A stretch of 28,027 nucleotides of DNA from Flavobacterium sp. (GTDB lineage: Bacteria > Bacteroidota > Bacteroidia > Flavobacteriales > Flavobacteriaceae): assembly GCA_030152225.1 (NCBI GenBank), contig JASLHL010000213.1, forward strand, positions 1 to 28,027, written 5' to 3'. Both the position numbers and the translations under genes were made by a program. The notes beneath the pieces were generated by a model that was not told where the DNA came from, did not search any database, and saw nothing but the letters and a program-made list of their open reading frames with translations. Positions 8,117 through 15,892 of the stretch are shown here, piece by piece (position 1 is the stretch's first letter; each line of letters begins with the position of its first letter).

Positions 8117-9286
8117 ATGAGTTTATCCAAAGCAAATGTATTGTTTATGGCAGCAGTTACGGGGTTAATTGTTGCCAATTTATATTATTGTCAACCTTTA
8201 ATTCCCTTAATTGCCGAGGAGTTTAACGTATCAGAATCGGATGCGGGTACACTGACCTACCTCACACAAGCAGGATATGCCATCGGCATGTTTCTGATGA
8301 TTCCCTTAGGGGATATGTTGGAGCGAAAGAAACAAATCACCCTGACAACCCTTTGTGCGATTGTCGCTTTGGGACTTACCGCCAGTGTTGAAAATTTCTT
8401 TTGGTTGCAAGTGATTAGCTTTGTCTTAGGGGCAACCTCTATTGTACCCCAATTGGTCTTGCCTATGGCTGCCAGTTTAGCTTCAGAAGAACAAAGAGGA
8501 AAGGTAATCGGAACTGTCGTTAGTGGATTGTTAATCGGGATTCTATTTTCCCGTACATTAAGCGGATTTGTGGGCGTATGGTTGGGATGGCGCGGAATGT
8601 TTTGGATTGCTACTGTCATTTGTATCCTGTTAGTAATCTTCATTCAATTTAGGCTTCCCATTAATAAACCGACCTATCAAGGTACGCTTTCTAGCCTCTA
8701 TGGATCGCTGTTTAAGTTGATTAAAGAACAACCTGTATTGCGTGAAGCAACCTGGATTACCAGTTTAGCTTTTGCTCAATTTGGTGCGTTTTGGACCACA
8801 ATGGTCTTGCTTTTACACAACCAACCCTTTGGTTATGATAGTGCCTTGATTGGATCTTTTGGTCTGATTGGTGCTTGTGGTGCTTTTGCAGCTCCTTTAG
8901 TAGGAAAAGTTGGAGGTGCTGGTGGCGCGCAAAAATTAATTTTGTATGGAATTAGCATGACATTTTTGAGCTTTGTCGTTTTTGCCTTCTCGGCAACGTC
9001 AATTGTTGGGATCATTATCGGTATAATCCTCATTGATTTGGGGCTACAAACCATTCATGTCTCCAATCAAACGCGAATTTATTCCTTATTGCCCGAAGCG
9101 CGTAATCGACTAAATACTGTCTATATGTCATTTAGTTTCCTTGGAACAGCATTTGGCTCGGCTTTTGGTTTATATTTGTGGAATTATTTTGGCTGGGTAG
9201 GTGTGTGTCTAGGTGGCATGGTATTAGCCTTTTTGTCATTTCTAATTTATCTGAGAGCCAAGAGAAAAAAAAGTAGTAAACATTAA
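8117..9286 (+). CDS. MFS transporter, drug/sugar-efflux type
   Basis: A 389-residue inner-membrane protein with a pattern of about 12 hydrophobic helices, of the major facilitator superfamily. The start, [19 protein letters not shown], and the loop 2-3 motif A variant GDMLERKK (65-72) resemble the DHA1-like exporters related to E. coli YgaY. These are usually proton-driven exporters of small molecules, but the substrate here cannot be predicted. The start codon is supported by the promoter directly in front; an internal ATG (codon 11) is less likely because the first helix would be trimmed. It is followed after 13 nt by the PPIase gene with no terminator between, so the two may share a transcript. 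Confidence 0.9.
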   Translation: MSLSKANVLFMAAVTGLIVANLYYCQPLIPLIAEEFNVSESDAGTLTYLTQAGYAIGMFLMIPLGDMLERKKQITLTTLCAIVALGLTASVENFFWLQVISFVLGATSIVPQLVLPMAASLASEEQRGKVIGTVVSGLLIGILFSRTLSGFVGVWLGWRGMFWIATVICILLVIFIQFRLPINKPTYQGTLSSLYGSLFKLIKEQPVLREATWITSLAFAQFGAFWTTMVLLLHNQPFGYDSALIGSFGLIGACGAFAAPLVGKVGGAGGAQKLILYGISMTFLSFVVFAFSATSIVGIIIGIILIDLGLQTIHVSNQTRIYSLLPEARNRLNTVYMSFSFLGTAFGSAFGLYLWNYFGWVGVCLGGMVLAFLSFLIYLRAKRKKSSKH

Positions 9287-9299
9287 TAATATAAGAAGA

Positions 9300-10232
9300 A
9301 TGGAAAACGGTATTTACGCAAAATTTAATACGTCAAAAGGCGAAATTTTAGTTAAACTAACGGAAGATAAAACACCTGGAACAGTAGGTAACTTTGTTGC
9401 ATTAGCGGAAGGGAAATTAGAAAATTCGGCACGTCCACAAGGAAAACCGTATTATGATGGATTAAAATTTCATCGAGTGATACCTGATTTTATGATTCAA
9501 GGAGGATGTCCTCAAGGTATTGGTTCTGGTGGACCAGGGTATACTTTTGATGATGAGTTTGACGCAAGTTTAAAACACGACGGCCCTGGTGTGTTATCCA
9601 TGGCTAATGCAGGTCCTGGGACAAACGGTTCTCAGTTCTTCATTACGCATGTAGCAACCCCTTGGTTGGACGGAAAACACACCGTTTTTGGACGTGTAAT
9701 TAGCGGACAAGATGTTGTTGATGCAATTGGACAAGATGACGTAATCGAATCACTTGAAATCGTACGCGTTGGGGATGCAGCACAACAATGGAATGCAGTA
9801 GAATCTTTCAGAGTATTTGAAGGAGCGAGAGAAAAAAGAGTAGAAGAGCAGAAAAAAGCAGCAGAAGAAGCGCTAGAAAAAGTAGCCGCTGGTTTTGAGC
9901 GTACAGCTAGCGGATTGCGTTACCAAATGATCGTAAATGGATCAGGTGCAAAAGCAGAAAAAGGAAAAACAGTAGCTGTACACTACAAAGGTGCATTAGA
10001 CAACGGAACAGAGTTTGACAATTCATACAAACGCAAAAAACCAATCGAATTTCCATTGGGAATGGGACATGTAATCGAAGGATGGGACGAAGGAATCGCA
10101 TTATTAAGAGTAGGTGATAAAGCTCGTTTCGTAATTCCATCGTATTTAGGATATGGTGAAAGAGGTGCAGGAGGTGTTATTCCACCAAATGCAATTCTTG
10201 TTTTTGATGTTGAATTAATGGACGTTAAGTAA
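9300..10232 (+). CDS. Peptidyl-prolyl isomerase, cyclophilin-FKBP fusion
   Basis: A 310-residue cytoplasmic protein (no signal peptide) that joins two unrelated prolyl isomerase folds. Residues 1 to about 160 are a cyclophilin: [13 protein letters not shown] (57-69, catalytic R59), GSQFFIT (110-116), [13 protein letters not shown] (121-133). Residues about 165-198 form a charged, probably helical linker. Residues about 200-310 are an FKBP domain: VHYKG (227-231), [14 protein letters not shown] (258-265), IPSYLGYG (279-286), [13 protein letters not shown]. Both active sites look complete, so two isomerase activities for protein folding are expected. This architecture is found in Bacteroidota. 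It starts 13 nt after the MFS gene and ends at a strong terminator. Confidence 0.94.
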   Translation: MENGIYAKFNTSKGEILVKLTEDKTPGTVGNFVALAEGKLENSARPQGKPYYDGLKFHRVIPDFMIQGGCPQGIGSGGPGYTFDDEFDASLKHDGPGVLSMANAGPGTNGSQFFITHVATPWLDGKHTVFGRVISGQDVVDAIGQDDVIESLEIVRVGDAAQQWNAVESFRVFEGAREKRVEEQKKAAEEALEKVAAGFERTASGLRYQMIVNGSGAKAEKGKTVAVHYKGALDNGTEFDNSYKRKKPIEFPLGMGHVIEGWDEGIALLRVGDKARFVIPSYLGYGERGAGGVIPPNAILVFDVELMDVK

Positions 10233-10241
10233 TACATAGAG

Positions 10242-10274
10242 ACTCCCAAACTGTAAAAAGTTTGGGAGTTTTTT
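10242..10274 (+). terminator. Terminator after the PPIase gene
   Basis: Perfect 11-bp stem ACTCCCAAACT (10242-10252) with AGTTTGGGAGT (10259-10269), followed by six Ts. Confidence 0.9.
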
Positions 10275-10294
10275 ATCCCAGGTTAATTTTAGTT

Positions 10295-11233
10295 ATGAAA
10301 GAGAAAATCAATACGTGTTACGAAAAGATAAAACCCTATATTCATCATACGCCGATCATGGAATCGGGGCATATTGAAAATTTTTTAGGGAGTGATTTGT
10401 ATTTTAAATGTGAAAACTTTCAACGAGCAGGAGCATTTAAAATGCGCGGAGCAACCAATGCTATTTTGCACTTAACAGCAGAGCAAAAAGCCAAAGGGGT
10501 AGTAACCCATTCTTCTGGCAATTTTGCACAGGCGCTTGCGCTTGCCGCTCGTACCTTTCAGATGAAATGTTATATCGTTATGCCTTTTAATGCACCAATT
10601 GTCAAAAAAGACGCCGTGGTGATGTATGGAGGTGAAATTGTAGAATGTGCACCGACAATGGAATCTAGAGAGCGGGTGTGCAATCAGGTGATGGATGAAA
10701 CCGGTGCAACTTTTATTCATCCCTCCAATGAAATGCATGTGATTATCGGAAATAGTACTGCCACAAAAGAGTTACTAGAAGCAGAACCTGATTTGGATGC
10801 ACTTATTGTTCCTGTTGGTGGTGGTGGTTTGTTAGCAGGTACTATTTTGGCTGCCAAAGCCTTTGGTAAAGAGGGAATTGAGGTTTATGCCGGTGAGCCT
10901 TATGAAGTAGACGATGCGTTCCGTTCCTTAGAAAGTGGAAAAATTGAATCTAATTTAGCTGTAGACACTATTGCCGATGGTTTGCGTACACAACTAGGTG
11001 ATGTCAACTTTCCAATTATTCAAGAAGGGGTCAAGGCGATTATTCGCGTTCGAGAGAATGAAATCGTCAGTGCGATGCGCTTAATTTGGCAACGCATGAA
11101 GATTGTAGTTGAACCAAGTAGTGCAGTGGCTCTCGCCGTTTTAATTAAAGAACGCCAATTGTTTGAAGGTAAAAAAGTAGGGATTATTTTGTCTGGTGGA
11201 AATGTAGACCTGGATAATTTACCCTTTGAATAA
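10295..11233 (+). CDS. Threonine/serine dehydratase (PLP fold type II)
   Basis: A 312-residue cytoplasmic enzyme of the threonine ammonia-lyase / serine racemase family, which deaminates L-threonine or L-serine to the 2-oxo acid and ammonia, or racemises serine. Seen: PLP lysine K49 in RAGAFKMRGA, substrate loop SSGNFAQA (73-80), phosphate-binding glycine loop GGGGLLAG (175-182), and EPSSAVALAVL and SGGNVDLDNL near the end. There is no C-terminal ACT domain, so it is the short, non-allosteric form rather than biosynthetic IlvA. I choose the ATG at 10295; an upstream in-frame TTG at 10262 lies inside the terminator hairpin. Only about 20 nt separate that terminator from the start and no good promoter is visible, so expression may depend on read-through. 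Confidence 0.88.
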   Translation: MKEKINTCYEKIKPYIHHTPIMESGHIENFLGSDLYFKCENFQRAGAFKMRGATNAILHLTAEQKAKGVVTHSSGNFAQALALAARTFQMKCYIVMPFNAPIVKKDAVVMYGGEIVECAPTMESRERVCNQVMDETGATFIHPSNEMHVIIGNSTATKELLEAEPDLDALIVPVGGGGLLAGTILAAKAFGKEGIEVYAGEPYEVDDAFRSLESGKIESNLAVDTIADGLRTQLGDVNFPIIQEGVKAIIRVRENEIVSAMRLIWQRMKIVVEPSSAVALAVLIKERQLFEGKKVGIILSGGNVDLDNLPFE

Positions 11234-11268
11234 AGTACAAAAGAGGCTGTCTAAAAAGCCTAAAAAAC

Positions 11269-11299
11269 AAAACCCCGTCTAAAAAAGACGGGGTTTTTT
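11269..11299 (+). terminator. Terminator of the dehydratase gene
   Basis: Perfect 12-bp stem AAAACCCCGTCT (11269-11280) with AGACGGGGTTTT (11286-11297), then Ts. A weaker hairpin AGGCT/AGCCT (11244-11261) precedes it. Confidence 0.88.
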
Positions 11300-11326
11300 C
11301 ATTGTTTGTCCTGATCGCGTAGACCA

Positions 11327-11352
11327 GATCGCGCGGATTTTTAATCGTGCGG
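11327..11352. repeat. REP-like palindrome, degenerate copy
   Basis: GATCGCGCGGATTT (11327-11340) followed by an imperfect reverse arm AATCGTGCGG (11343-11352). The 14-mer is repeated exactly at 11861-11874 in the same orientation. GC-rich in otherwise AT-rich DNA, next to a RAYT remnant. Confidence 0.6.
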
Positions 11353-11381
11353 TAAAACTAGTTGTTTAAATCTATCGAACA

Positions 11382-11504
11382 ATGTCAACAAAATACAAAG
11401 CAACGGATATTCATTGTGCCTATTTCATACCGCTCACAACAGTTGGATGGATAGATAAAGATACGGATTGCCACCATCGGACAAAGCGTTTTGTTTTTAC
11501 ATGA
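11382..11504 (+). pseudogene. Remnant of a REP-associated tyrosine transposase (RAYT)
   Basis: A 40-codon frame beginning MSTKYKATDIHCAYFI and continuing LTTVGWID, then TGA at 11502. From memory this matches the conserved N-terminus of Bacteroidota transposases of the IS200-like Y1/RAYT group (COG1943), which start MSTKYKAT and run through AYFIT.TTVGWID before the HUH motif. The rest of the protein, including the HUH motif and the catalytic tyrosine, is absent: after about residue 25 the sequence no longer resembles the family. So this is a 5' fragment left by a deletion. REP-like palindromes on both sides support the assignment, as RAYTs are flanked by the REPs they act on. No database search was possible. 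Confidence 0.6.
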
Positions 11505-11558
11505 ATTTAGACGAAAAAGAAGTGTTTAGTTTCTTGCAGTAAATTGACAAAAGGTTGG

Positions 11559-11650
11559 GTTTTGTTCGAGTCATGTTCGAGTCACCTTCGGTAAATGGGG
11601 GCTAATCCCCCGTAAATACGCATATTTACCGAAGAAGACCCAAACAAAAC
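11559..11650. repeat. 92-bp imperfect inverted repeat with inner hairpins
   Basis: The outer right arm (11624-11650) matches the left arm in 23 of 27 positions if one 11-bp tandem duplication in the left arm is removed. The innermost ten bases of the arms, TTCGGTAAAT (11587-11596) and ATTTACCGAA (11624-11633), are perfect. Inside lie a GGGGG/CCCCC hairpin (11597-11611) and a second copy, GTAAATA (11612-11618), that can pair with TATTTAC (11623-11629) in competition with the outer arm. It may be a small mobile palindrome or a former RNA element. Confidence 0.7.
11564..11584 (+). repeat. 11-bp tandem duplication in the hairpin arm
   Basis: GTTCGAGTCA occurs at 11564-11573 and again at 11575-11584. 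It is absent from the opposite arm, so it is probably a recent duplication in an older palindrome. Confidence 0.75.
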
Positions 11651-11860
11651 TAAAATTGAACAAAATAAGTAGTTGAATAACAGTTGTTTGTGTTTTTTGT
11701 ATAGAGACAAATAAAGCCATTTGAGCTTTTTTTCCATATAAGGGAAGAGGGGGGATTGCAGGTTAATTTCGATTGATCTAGGTTTGTAGTTGATTCATGT
11801 AGCTTGTGAATAGCAAGAATGATTGTAAAAAGATAGTAAACAGTAAATAAAGTAAATCCC

Positions 11861-11905
11861 GATCGCGCGGATTTGAATCCGCGCGTTAGAAATGCAAATC
11901 CGCGC
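11861..11905. repeat. REP-like palindrome pair
   Basis: CGCGCGGATT (11864-11873) and AATCCGCGCG (11876-11885) form a perfect 10-bp palindrome with a 2-nt centre. A further right arm AAATCCGCGC (11896-11905) is an exact complement of GCGCGGATTT in the left arm. The left 14-mer equals the one at 11327. Arrangement and GC content resemble bacterial REP/BIME elements. Confidence 0.7.
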
Positions 11906-11941
11906 CATTGGAGTTCGTCTTATGACTAAACCTTTTTGGTA

Positions 11942-13639
11942 TCAAGAAAATAATTGATCATAAGTATCGCTATATTTTTTCTTTAATCGCTGTTTGGTCT
12001 TTTTTACCGCCTCAATTGTAATACCCAAGATGTTTGCTGTTTCTTGGTTGGTTAAGTTTAATTTTTGCAACAAAATAACGCGAAGGTTTGAATCCGTTAA
12101 TTCTGGAAATTGCTCCATTAGATTATCAAAATATTCGGGTTGTTCGGTTTGAAAGGTCTTTTTAAAGATGTACCAACTCTCGTCCGTCATTAAGTGGGAA
12201 GAAATGGTTTGTTCCAGTTTCATTCGTTCTGTTTGAGACTTGACACTGGTCGAGTCTTTCAACTTGTTTAATTCAACCTCAAGGATATTAATCTGCTTAG
12301 TTTTTTCTGCTAGATAGTCTTTATACGAATCCAAGGAGTGATTGGTGTCTTGCCACCTCTTCTCGGATTCTGCCATTTCCTGTTCGATTTTTAAGATGTT
12401 AGACTCATATATGGAGGCTTGTTTGGACAATTGTCTGCGGTAGACGCGATACACAAACACTAAAATGCAACCCAAAGAGAAAGAAAGAGACAAAAACAAC
12501 AAGCGTTGGTAGTTGATTTTTTCATAGTGGTAACGCTGTGCTTCAATTTGCAAATTGATCAACTCAATTTCTGCATCCCAGTTAATCTGATCAATCGCTT
12601 TTTCCCCTTCGGTTTCATTGATGTATTCGTGTAGGGTAGTCAAGTTTCTTCGATACAGTAGTTCGCGTCTTTCGTCTTTCTCGACGATCGAAATTTCGAG
12701 GAGAAGACTCATAATTTCGTATTCAAAACCTTTGACGTAGTTGAGACTTTGTGTATAAGTAAAAGCTTCTAAAGCTGCTTTTTTTGCCAAGACAATATCG
12801 TTTTTATCCCAATATACTTTAGCAAGTGAGAGCAGGGCAAACATGGTGTTCTTTTTGTCGTCAACTTTCTTAGAGATCGCAATGTCTTCTTCTAAATAAT
12901 TGATTGCTTTTTCCCAGTTTTGCTTGTTGTTTTCGATCATAGCCAGATCGCCTAATACTTTGGCATAACGCAAGAGATCGCCTTGACTTTCTGATAAGTT
13001 TTTCGCTTGAATCAAGTAGGGATAAGCTAGTGCTTCTTGTTTGTCTTTAATGGCAAAATTACCAATAGCATTGAGTAAACTCGTATAGTTTATATTGTCT
13101 TTTGTAGTGAGTTGAAGGGCCTTGGTCAAATAGGTAATTGCCTTCTTGTATTTGCCAATGGTTCCGTAGAAATAACCAATTTTGCGGTAAATATCAGTAG
13201 ATTGGATGGTGATTTGTTCGGGGTGATTATCCATGACAAAGGCGACTTCACTATAGTAATTTGCCGATTCTACATAGTGGTTGTAGGTGTAGTAATAAAA
13301 GCCAATTTGTGTATAGGCCCAATGAGTTAAATCGGGAAAGTCAATAATTTTTAATTGTTCCTCCACTTCTTTAAACAGCAAGGTGGTTTGTTCGTTAAAG
13401 GCGCCGAGTTCTTTTGCTTTTATTTGTCCGCGTTTAATTTTTGCGATGACATTGTATATATTCTTATTCAAATCATAGGCTTTGGCCGATTTTGAAGCAA
13501 GCACTTCCTCTAGTTTAATCAAGTCATCTATTTTGTTCAAATCCGTTAAAAAAAGGTTGATTTGATTCGATGTATGTTCTGTTGAATGAGAACAGGAGAA
13601 CAGGAAAATCAGTAGCAGAAAATACAGGAGTTTTTTCAT
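11942..13639 (-). CDS. Membrane-anchored TPR protein with C-terminal HTH
   Basis: A 565-residue regulator-like protein. The N-terminus is a lipoprotein-type signal with the lipobox LFSC (C16). Residues about 100-340 are tetratricopeptide-type repeats (for example IGYFYGTIGKYKKAITYLTK and its neighbours), expected outside the cytoplasmic membrane. One helix at about 380-398 crosses the membrane, followed by a coiled-coil stretch (about 405-475) and a helix-turn-helix at about 515-558 (LTNQETANILGITIEAVKKT), of the LuxR/sigma-region-4 type, in the cytoplasm. This plan is common in Bacteroidota, where such proteins are thought to pass an envelope signal straight to DNA. The signal and targets are unknown. 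It is monocistronic, with tandem 12-bp-spaced repeats in its upstream region that could be an autoregulatory site. Confidence 0.82.
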   Translation of the reverse strand: MKKLLYFLLLIFLFSCSHSTEHTSNQINLFLTDLNKIDDLIKLEEVLASKSAKAYDLNKNIYNVIAKIKRGQIKAKELGAFNEQTTLLFKEVEEQLKIIDFPDLTHWAYTQIGFYYYTYNHYVESANYYSEVAFVMDNHPEQITIQSTDIYRKIGYFYGTIGKYKKAITYLTKALQLTTKDNINYTSLLNAIGNFAIKDKQEALAYPYLIQAKNLSESQGDLLRYAKVLGDLAMIENNKQNWEKAINYLEEDIAISKKVDDKKNTMFALLSLAKVYWDKNDIVLAKKAALEAFTYTQSLNYVKGFEYEIMSLLLEISIVEKDERRELLYRRNLTTLHEYINETEGEKAIDQINWDAEIELINLQIEAQRYHYEKINYQRLLFLSLSFSLGCILVFVYRVYRRQLSKQASIYESNILKIEQEMAESEKRWQDTNHSLDSYKDYLAEKTKQINILEVELNKLKDSTSVKSQTERMKLEQTISSHLMTDESWYIFKKTFQTEQPEYFDNLMEQFPELTDSNLRVILLQKLNLTNQETANILGITIEAVKKTKQRLKKKYSDTYDQLFS

Positions 13640-13665
13640 AAATAAAAATAAAAGTTAAAATTGTG

Positions 13666-13702
13666 GATGTCCACCCCATTGTCCACTGCGATGTCCACCC
13701 CA
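13666..13702 (-). repeat. Three GTCCAC sites at exact 12-bp spacing upstream of the TPR regulator
   Basis: GTCCAC begins at 13669, 13681 and 13693. The outer two sit in a 13-bp perfect repeat GATGTCCACCCCA (13666-13678 and 13690-13702). The array spans the predicted transcription start and touches the -7 box of the TPR regulator, so it could be an operator or an mRNA-leader site. Confidence 0.75.
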
Positions 13703-13708
13703 AATATA
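13701..13708 (-). promoter_or_regulatory. Putative -7 element of the TPR regulator
   Basis: Minus strand TATATTTG, exact match to TAnnTTTG; predicted start about 13696, leader about 57 nt. No clear TTG at the usual distance, consistent with a promoter needing an activator, though that is inference. Confidence 0.45.
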
Positions 13709-14235
13709 GTGTCTTTTTTAACAGAATGTTTTACTTTGCTTAAGAATTTGTTTTAGGATCTAGTTCTAAAAGAAATAAGACGTTCTTTATTTATTGTCGT
13801 TTAAACGATCAAAATAGTTGAATAGGCTTGAGTTTACCCAATACAAGGAGAACTCACTTTTAGTTTCTTGAAGAGCGTAGCACAGAAAAGAAAAGACTTG
13901 TTATCCGTGCGAATAAGGCGAATTAGGAGCGAGGAATAAGAGAAAGAAGTGAAAAGATCTATGGAGTAAAAATAGATCATACATACGCCTATAACGATGT
14001 TTAAATGACGCTACTAAACATGCATTTACCAGCTACAGTTTTGACCGAATTCTTTGCTTTAGCATTGTGCAGCCGTTCAAAGCGATACAGTGGAAGAGAA
14101 GAATAAGTGACACGCACAGTAGTTTTATCAGTTTTAAATTGTGCTCAGGCGATGAGCTAACCTTGTCGCCTGATTTTGTAAGACAAGAGATGACGTTTTA
14201 GTCTGTAAATAAATTTTTTGTTTTAATTGTTTTGG

Positions 14236-14279
14236 ACACTCATTGAGATGCTAACCTAATTGAATGAGTGTTTTTTTTT
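14236..14279 (+). terminator. Plus-strand terminator with no annotated gene before it
   Basis: Perfect 9-bp stem ACACTCATT (14236-14244) with AATGAGTGT (14263-14271), 18-nt loop, then eight Ts. The opposite side is not A-rich, so it works on the plus strand only. The nearest plus-strand gene upstream ends at 11233 behind its own terminator. Confidence 0.75.
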
Positions 14280-14286
14280 GGGAAAG

Positions 14287-14317
14287 AAAAAGGTCAGCAA
14301 TTGCTGACCTTTTTTTT
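14287..14317 (-). terminator. Terminator of the glutamate-synthase-like gene
   Basis: A perfect palindrome, 14-bp arms 14287-14300 and 14301-14314, core AGGTCAGCAATTGCTGACCT, with A/T tails on both sides; it starts about 25 nt past the stop codon. Confidence 0.88.
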
Positions 14318-14338
14318 ATTTCGATAAGTTGGTAAAGA

Positions 14339-15892
14339 TTACGCTTTTTTACGTGTATCTAATTCGCCAAAGTACATTTCTTGGAAACTCTTCGTAACCC
14401 CGTGATCCACGCGTTTATGGAAGGTTCTAGGATCAATTTCACTAGGTTTTTCATATCCTACAGCACTGATAAATTCTCCTAAAGCTTTCATGGTGTTTTT
14501 GTGGAAGTTTGCCACACGCATTCTCTTGTCAGTAACGTCTAATGCTTTGTATAGGGTTTCGTCTTGTGTAGCAATACCTACTGGACAGTGGCCACTATCA
14601 CATTGTAACGCTTGAATACAACCCAAAGCAAACATCATTCCACGTGCACTATAACATGCATCAGCACCCAGCGCCATTGTTTTAGCAATGTCAAAAGCAG
14701 AAATAATTCTACCTGATGCTAAAAGTCTTATTTTACCTCGTAAGCCATTTTCGATTAATGTTTTGTTTGCAAACACTAAAGCATCGTTTAATGCCATACC
14801 CATATAGTCAATAAACTCTAATGGAGCAGCTCCCGTTCCTCCTTCAGCACCATCAATAGTGATGAAATCTGGTGTGATACCGGTTTGTTTCATAGCGTCA
14901 ACGATTGCTAAAAACTCATCTTTACGCCCAATACAGATTTTAAATCCAACAGGTTTCCCGTTAGATAATACTCTCAATTTAGCTAAGAACTGAACTAACT
15001 CTATTGGATTAGAAAAAGCAGTATGCCCTGACGGCGAGTGAACCGTTGTATGTGGAGTAATACTTCTAATTGCAGCAATCTCAACTGTATTTTTTTCTGC
15101 AGGTAACAATCCACCATGTCCAGGTTTTGCTCCTTGCGAAAGTTTTAATTCGATCATTTTTACCTCGGTGTAATTCGCGCGTTCTTCAAACAAAGAGTCG
15201 CTGAAAAATCCTTTTTCATTACGACAACCAAAGTATCCTGTACCAATTTGCCAAATTAAATCCCCTCCTGAACGGTGGTATTGACTAATTCCTCCTTCAC
15301 CTGTGTTGTGTGCAAATCCACCAATTTTAGCTCCTTCATTTAAAGCAGTAATCGCTTTTTTACTCAAAGCACCGTAACTCATCGCACTAATGTTGTAAAT
15401 ACTCGCGCTATAAGGTTGTTTACAATCTTCTCCACCAATTAATGTTCTGAAGTTTGTATCTGTTACGTGTTTTGGATAAACCGAGTGGGCTGCCCATTCG
15501 TAGCCAATGCGGTTTGCATCGTCTTGCATACCAAATGAAACAGTTTGTTTCTCATTTTTTGCTCGTTGATAAACAATAGAACGCTCACGACGGTTAAATG
15601 GTTTACCATCTAATTCTCCCTCCCAAAAGTACTGACGCATTTCTGGACGAATCGATTCAAACATATATCTAAAACGGGCAAATAAGGGGTAGTTTTTACG
15701 GATCGTATGTTTGTTTTGAATTAAATCATAGATCGTCAAATATGTTAGAATTCCTGAGATTACGAGATTGACAATACTAGCTGTTGATTGATAAAGCGCG
15801 AAAGTTGTAACGGCGTACAATACGTATATCACAACTAATGCTATGGTCAATTGGCCAAATGTAAATCGATTAAAAAACTTTTTGTGAAACAT
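14339..15892 (-). CDS. FMN-binding glutamate synthase family protein
   Basis: A 517-residue protein with the FMN-binding barrel of the glutamate synthase large subunit (GltB central/FMN domain, COG0069). Seen: SAMSYGALSKKAI (169-181), AHNTGEGGIS (194-203), QGAKPGHGGLLP (253-264), FITIDGAEGGTGAAP (343-357), LLASGRI, and the 3Fe-4S cysteines C425, C431 and C436 (C-x5-C-x4-C). It lacks the glutaminase domain and the C-terminal GXGXG domain of true GltB, and starts with two hydrophobic segments (about 14-33 and 38-57), so it is probably membrane-attached. No gltD-like partner is in the window. The family is widespread in Bacteroidota; its reaction is not established, and a simple glutamate synthase role should not be assumed. 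Confidence 0.9.
   Translation of the reverse strand: MFHKKFFNRFTFGQLTIALVVIYVLYAVTTFALYQSTASIVNLVISGILTYLTIYDLIQNKHTIRKNYPLFARFRYMFESIRPEMRQYFWEGELDGKPFNRRERSIVYQRAKNEKQTVSFGMQDDANRIGYEWAAHSVYPKHVTDTNFRTLIGGEDCKQPYSASIYNISAMSYGALSKKAITALNEGAKIGGFAHNTGEGGISQYHRSGGDLIWQIGTGYFGCRNEKGFFSDSLFEERANYTEVKMIELKLSQGAKPGHGGLLPAEKNTVEIAAIRSITPHTTVHSPSGHTAFSNPIELVQFLAKLRVLSNGKPVGFKICIGRKDEFLAIVDAMKQTGITPDFITIDGAEGGTGAAPLEFIDYMGMALNDALVFANKTLIENGLRGKIRLLASGRIISAFDIAKTMALGADACYSARGMMFALGCIQALQCDSGHCPVGIATQDETLYKALDVTDKRMRVANFHKNTMKALGEFISAVGYEKPSEIDPRTFHKRVDHGVTKSFQEMYFGELDTRKKA

Larger units (their letters stand above)
11234..11941. other. 708-bp gene-poor stretch with decayed REP/RAYT material
   Basis: Between two convergent genes. 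It holds the dehydratase terminator, two REP-like palindromic sites, a broken transposase start and a 92-bp hairpin, each listed separately. A weak plus-strand hairpin AAAGC/GCTTT followed by Ts lies at 11713-11733. I see no intact gene, tRNA or promoter. Confidence 0.7.
13640..14338. other. 699-bp intergenic region, no recognised gene
   Basis: Holds the promoter array of the TPR regulator at its left end and two terminators at its right end. Between about 13710 and 14230 I recognise no gene. There is a 10-bp palindrome CGTTTAAACG (13798-13807), a 33-codon plus-strand frame (14005-14106) without known relatives, and a hairpin CAGGCGA/TCGCCTG (14146-14172). Because a good plus-strand terminator closes the region, a small RNA or small protein gene on the plus strand is possible. 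Confidence 0.5.

Noticed and set aside
9907..10249. Minus-strand open frames under the PPIase gene
   Set aside because: Shadows of the FKBP domain coding sequence; the plus-strand protein is complete and conserved.
10262..10294. Upstream TTG start for the dehydratase
   Set aside because: The extension reads through the terminator hairpin of the PPIase gene and has no similarity to the family N-terminus.
11243..11300. Insertion-sequence end suggested by the words GAGGCTGTCTAAAAAG
   Set aside because: No matching opposite end, no target duplication and no transposase of that type; the segment is fully explained as two hairpins, one a strong terminator.
11564..11584. T-arm-like GTTCGAGTC words suggesting a tRNA or an attachment site
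   Set aside because: No acceptor, D or anticodon arm can be built around them, and there is no integrase; they are explained as a tandem duplication inside a palindrome.
14005..14106. 33-codon plus-strand frame
   Set aside because: Too short, no recognised relatives, no promoter match; mentioned only in the regional note because of the orphan terminator.
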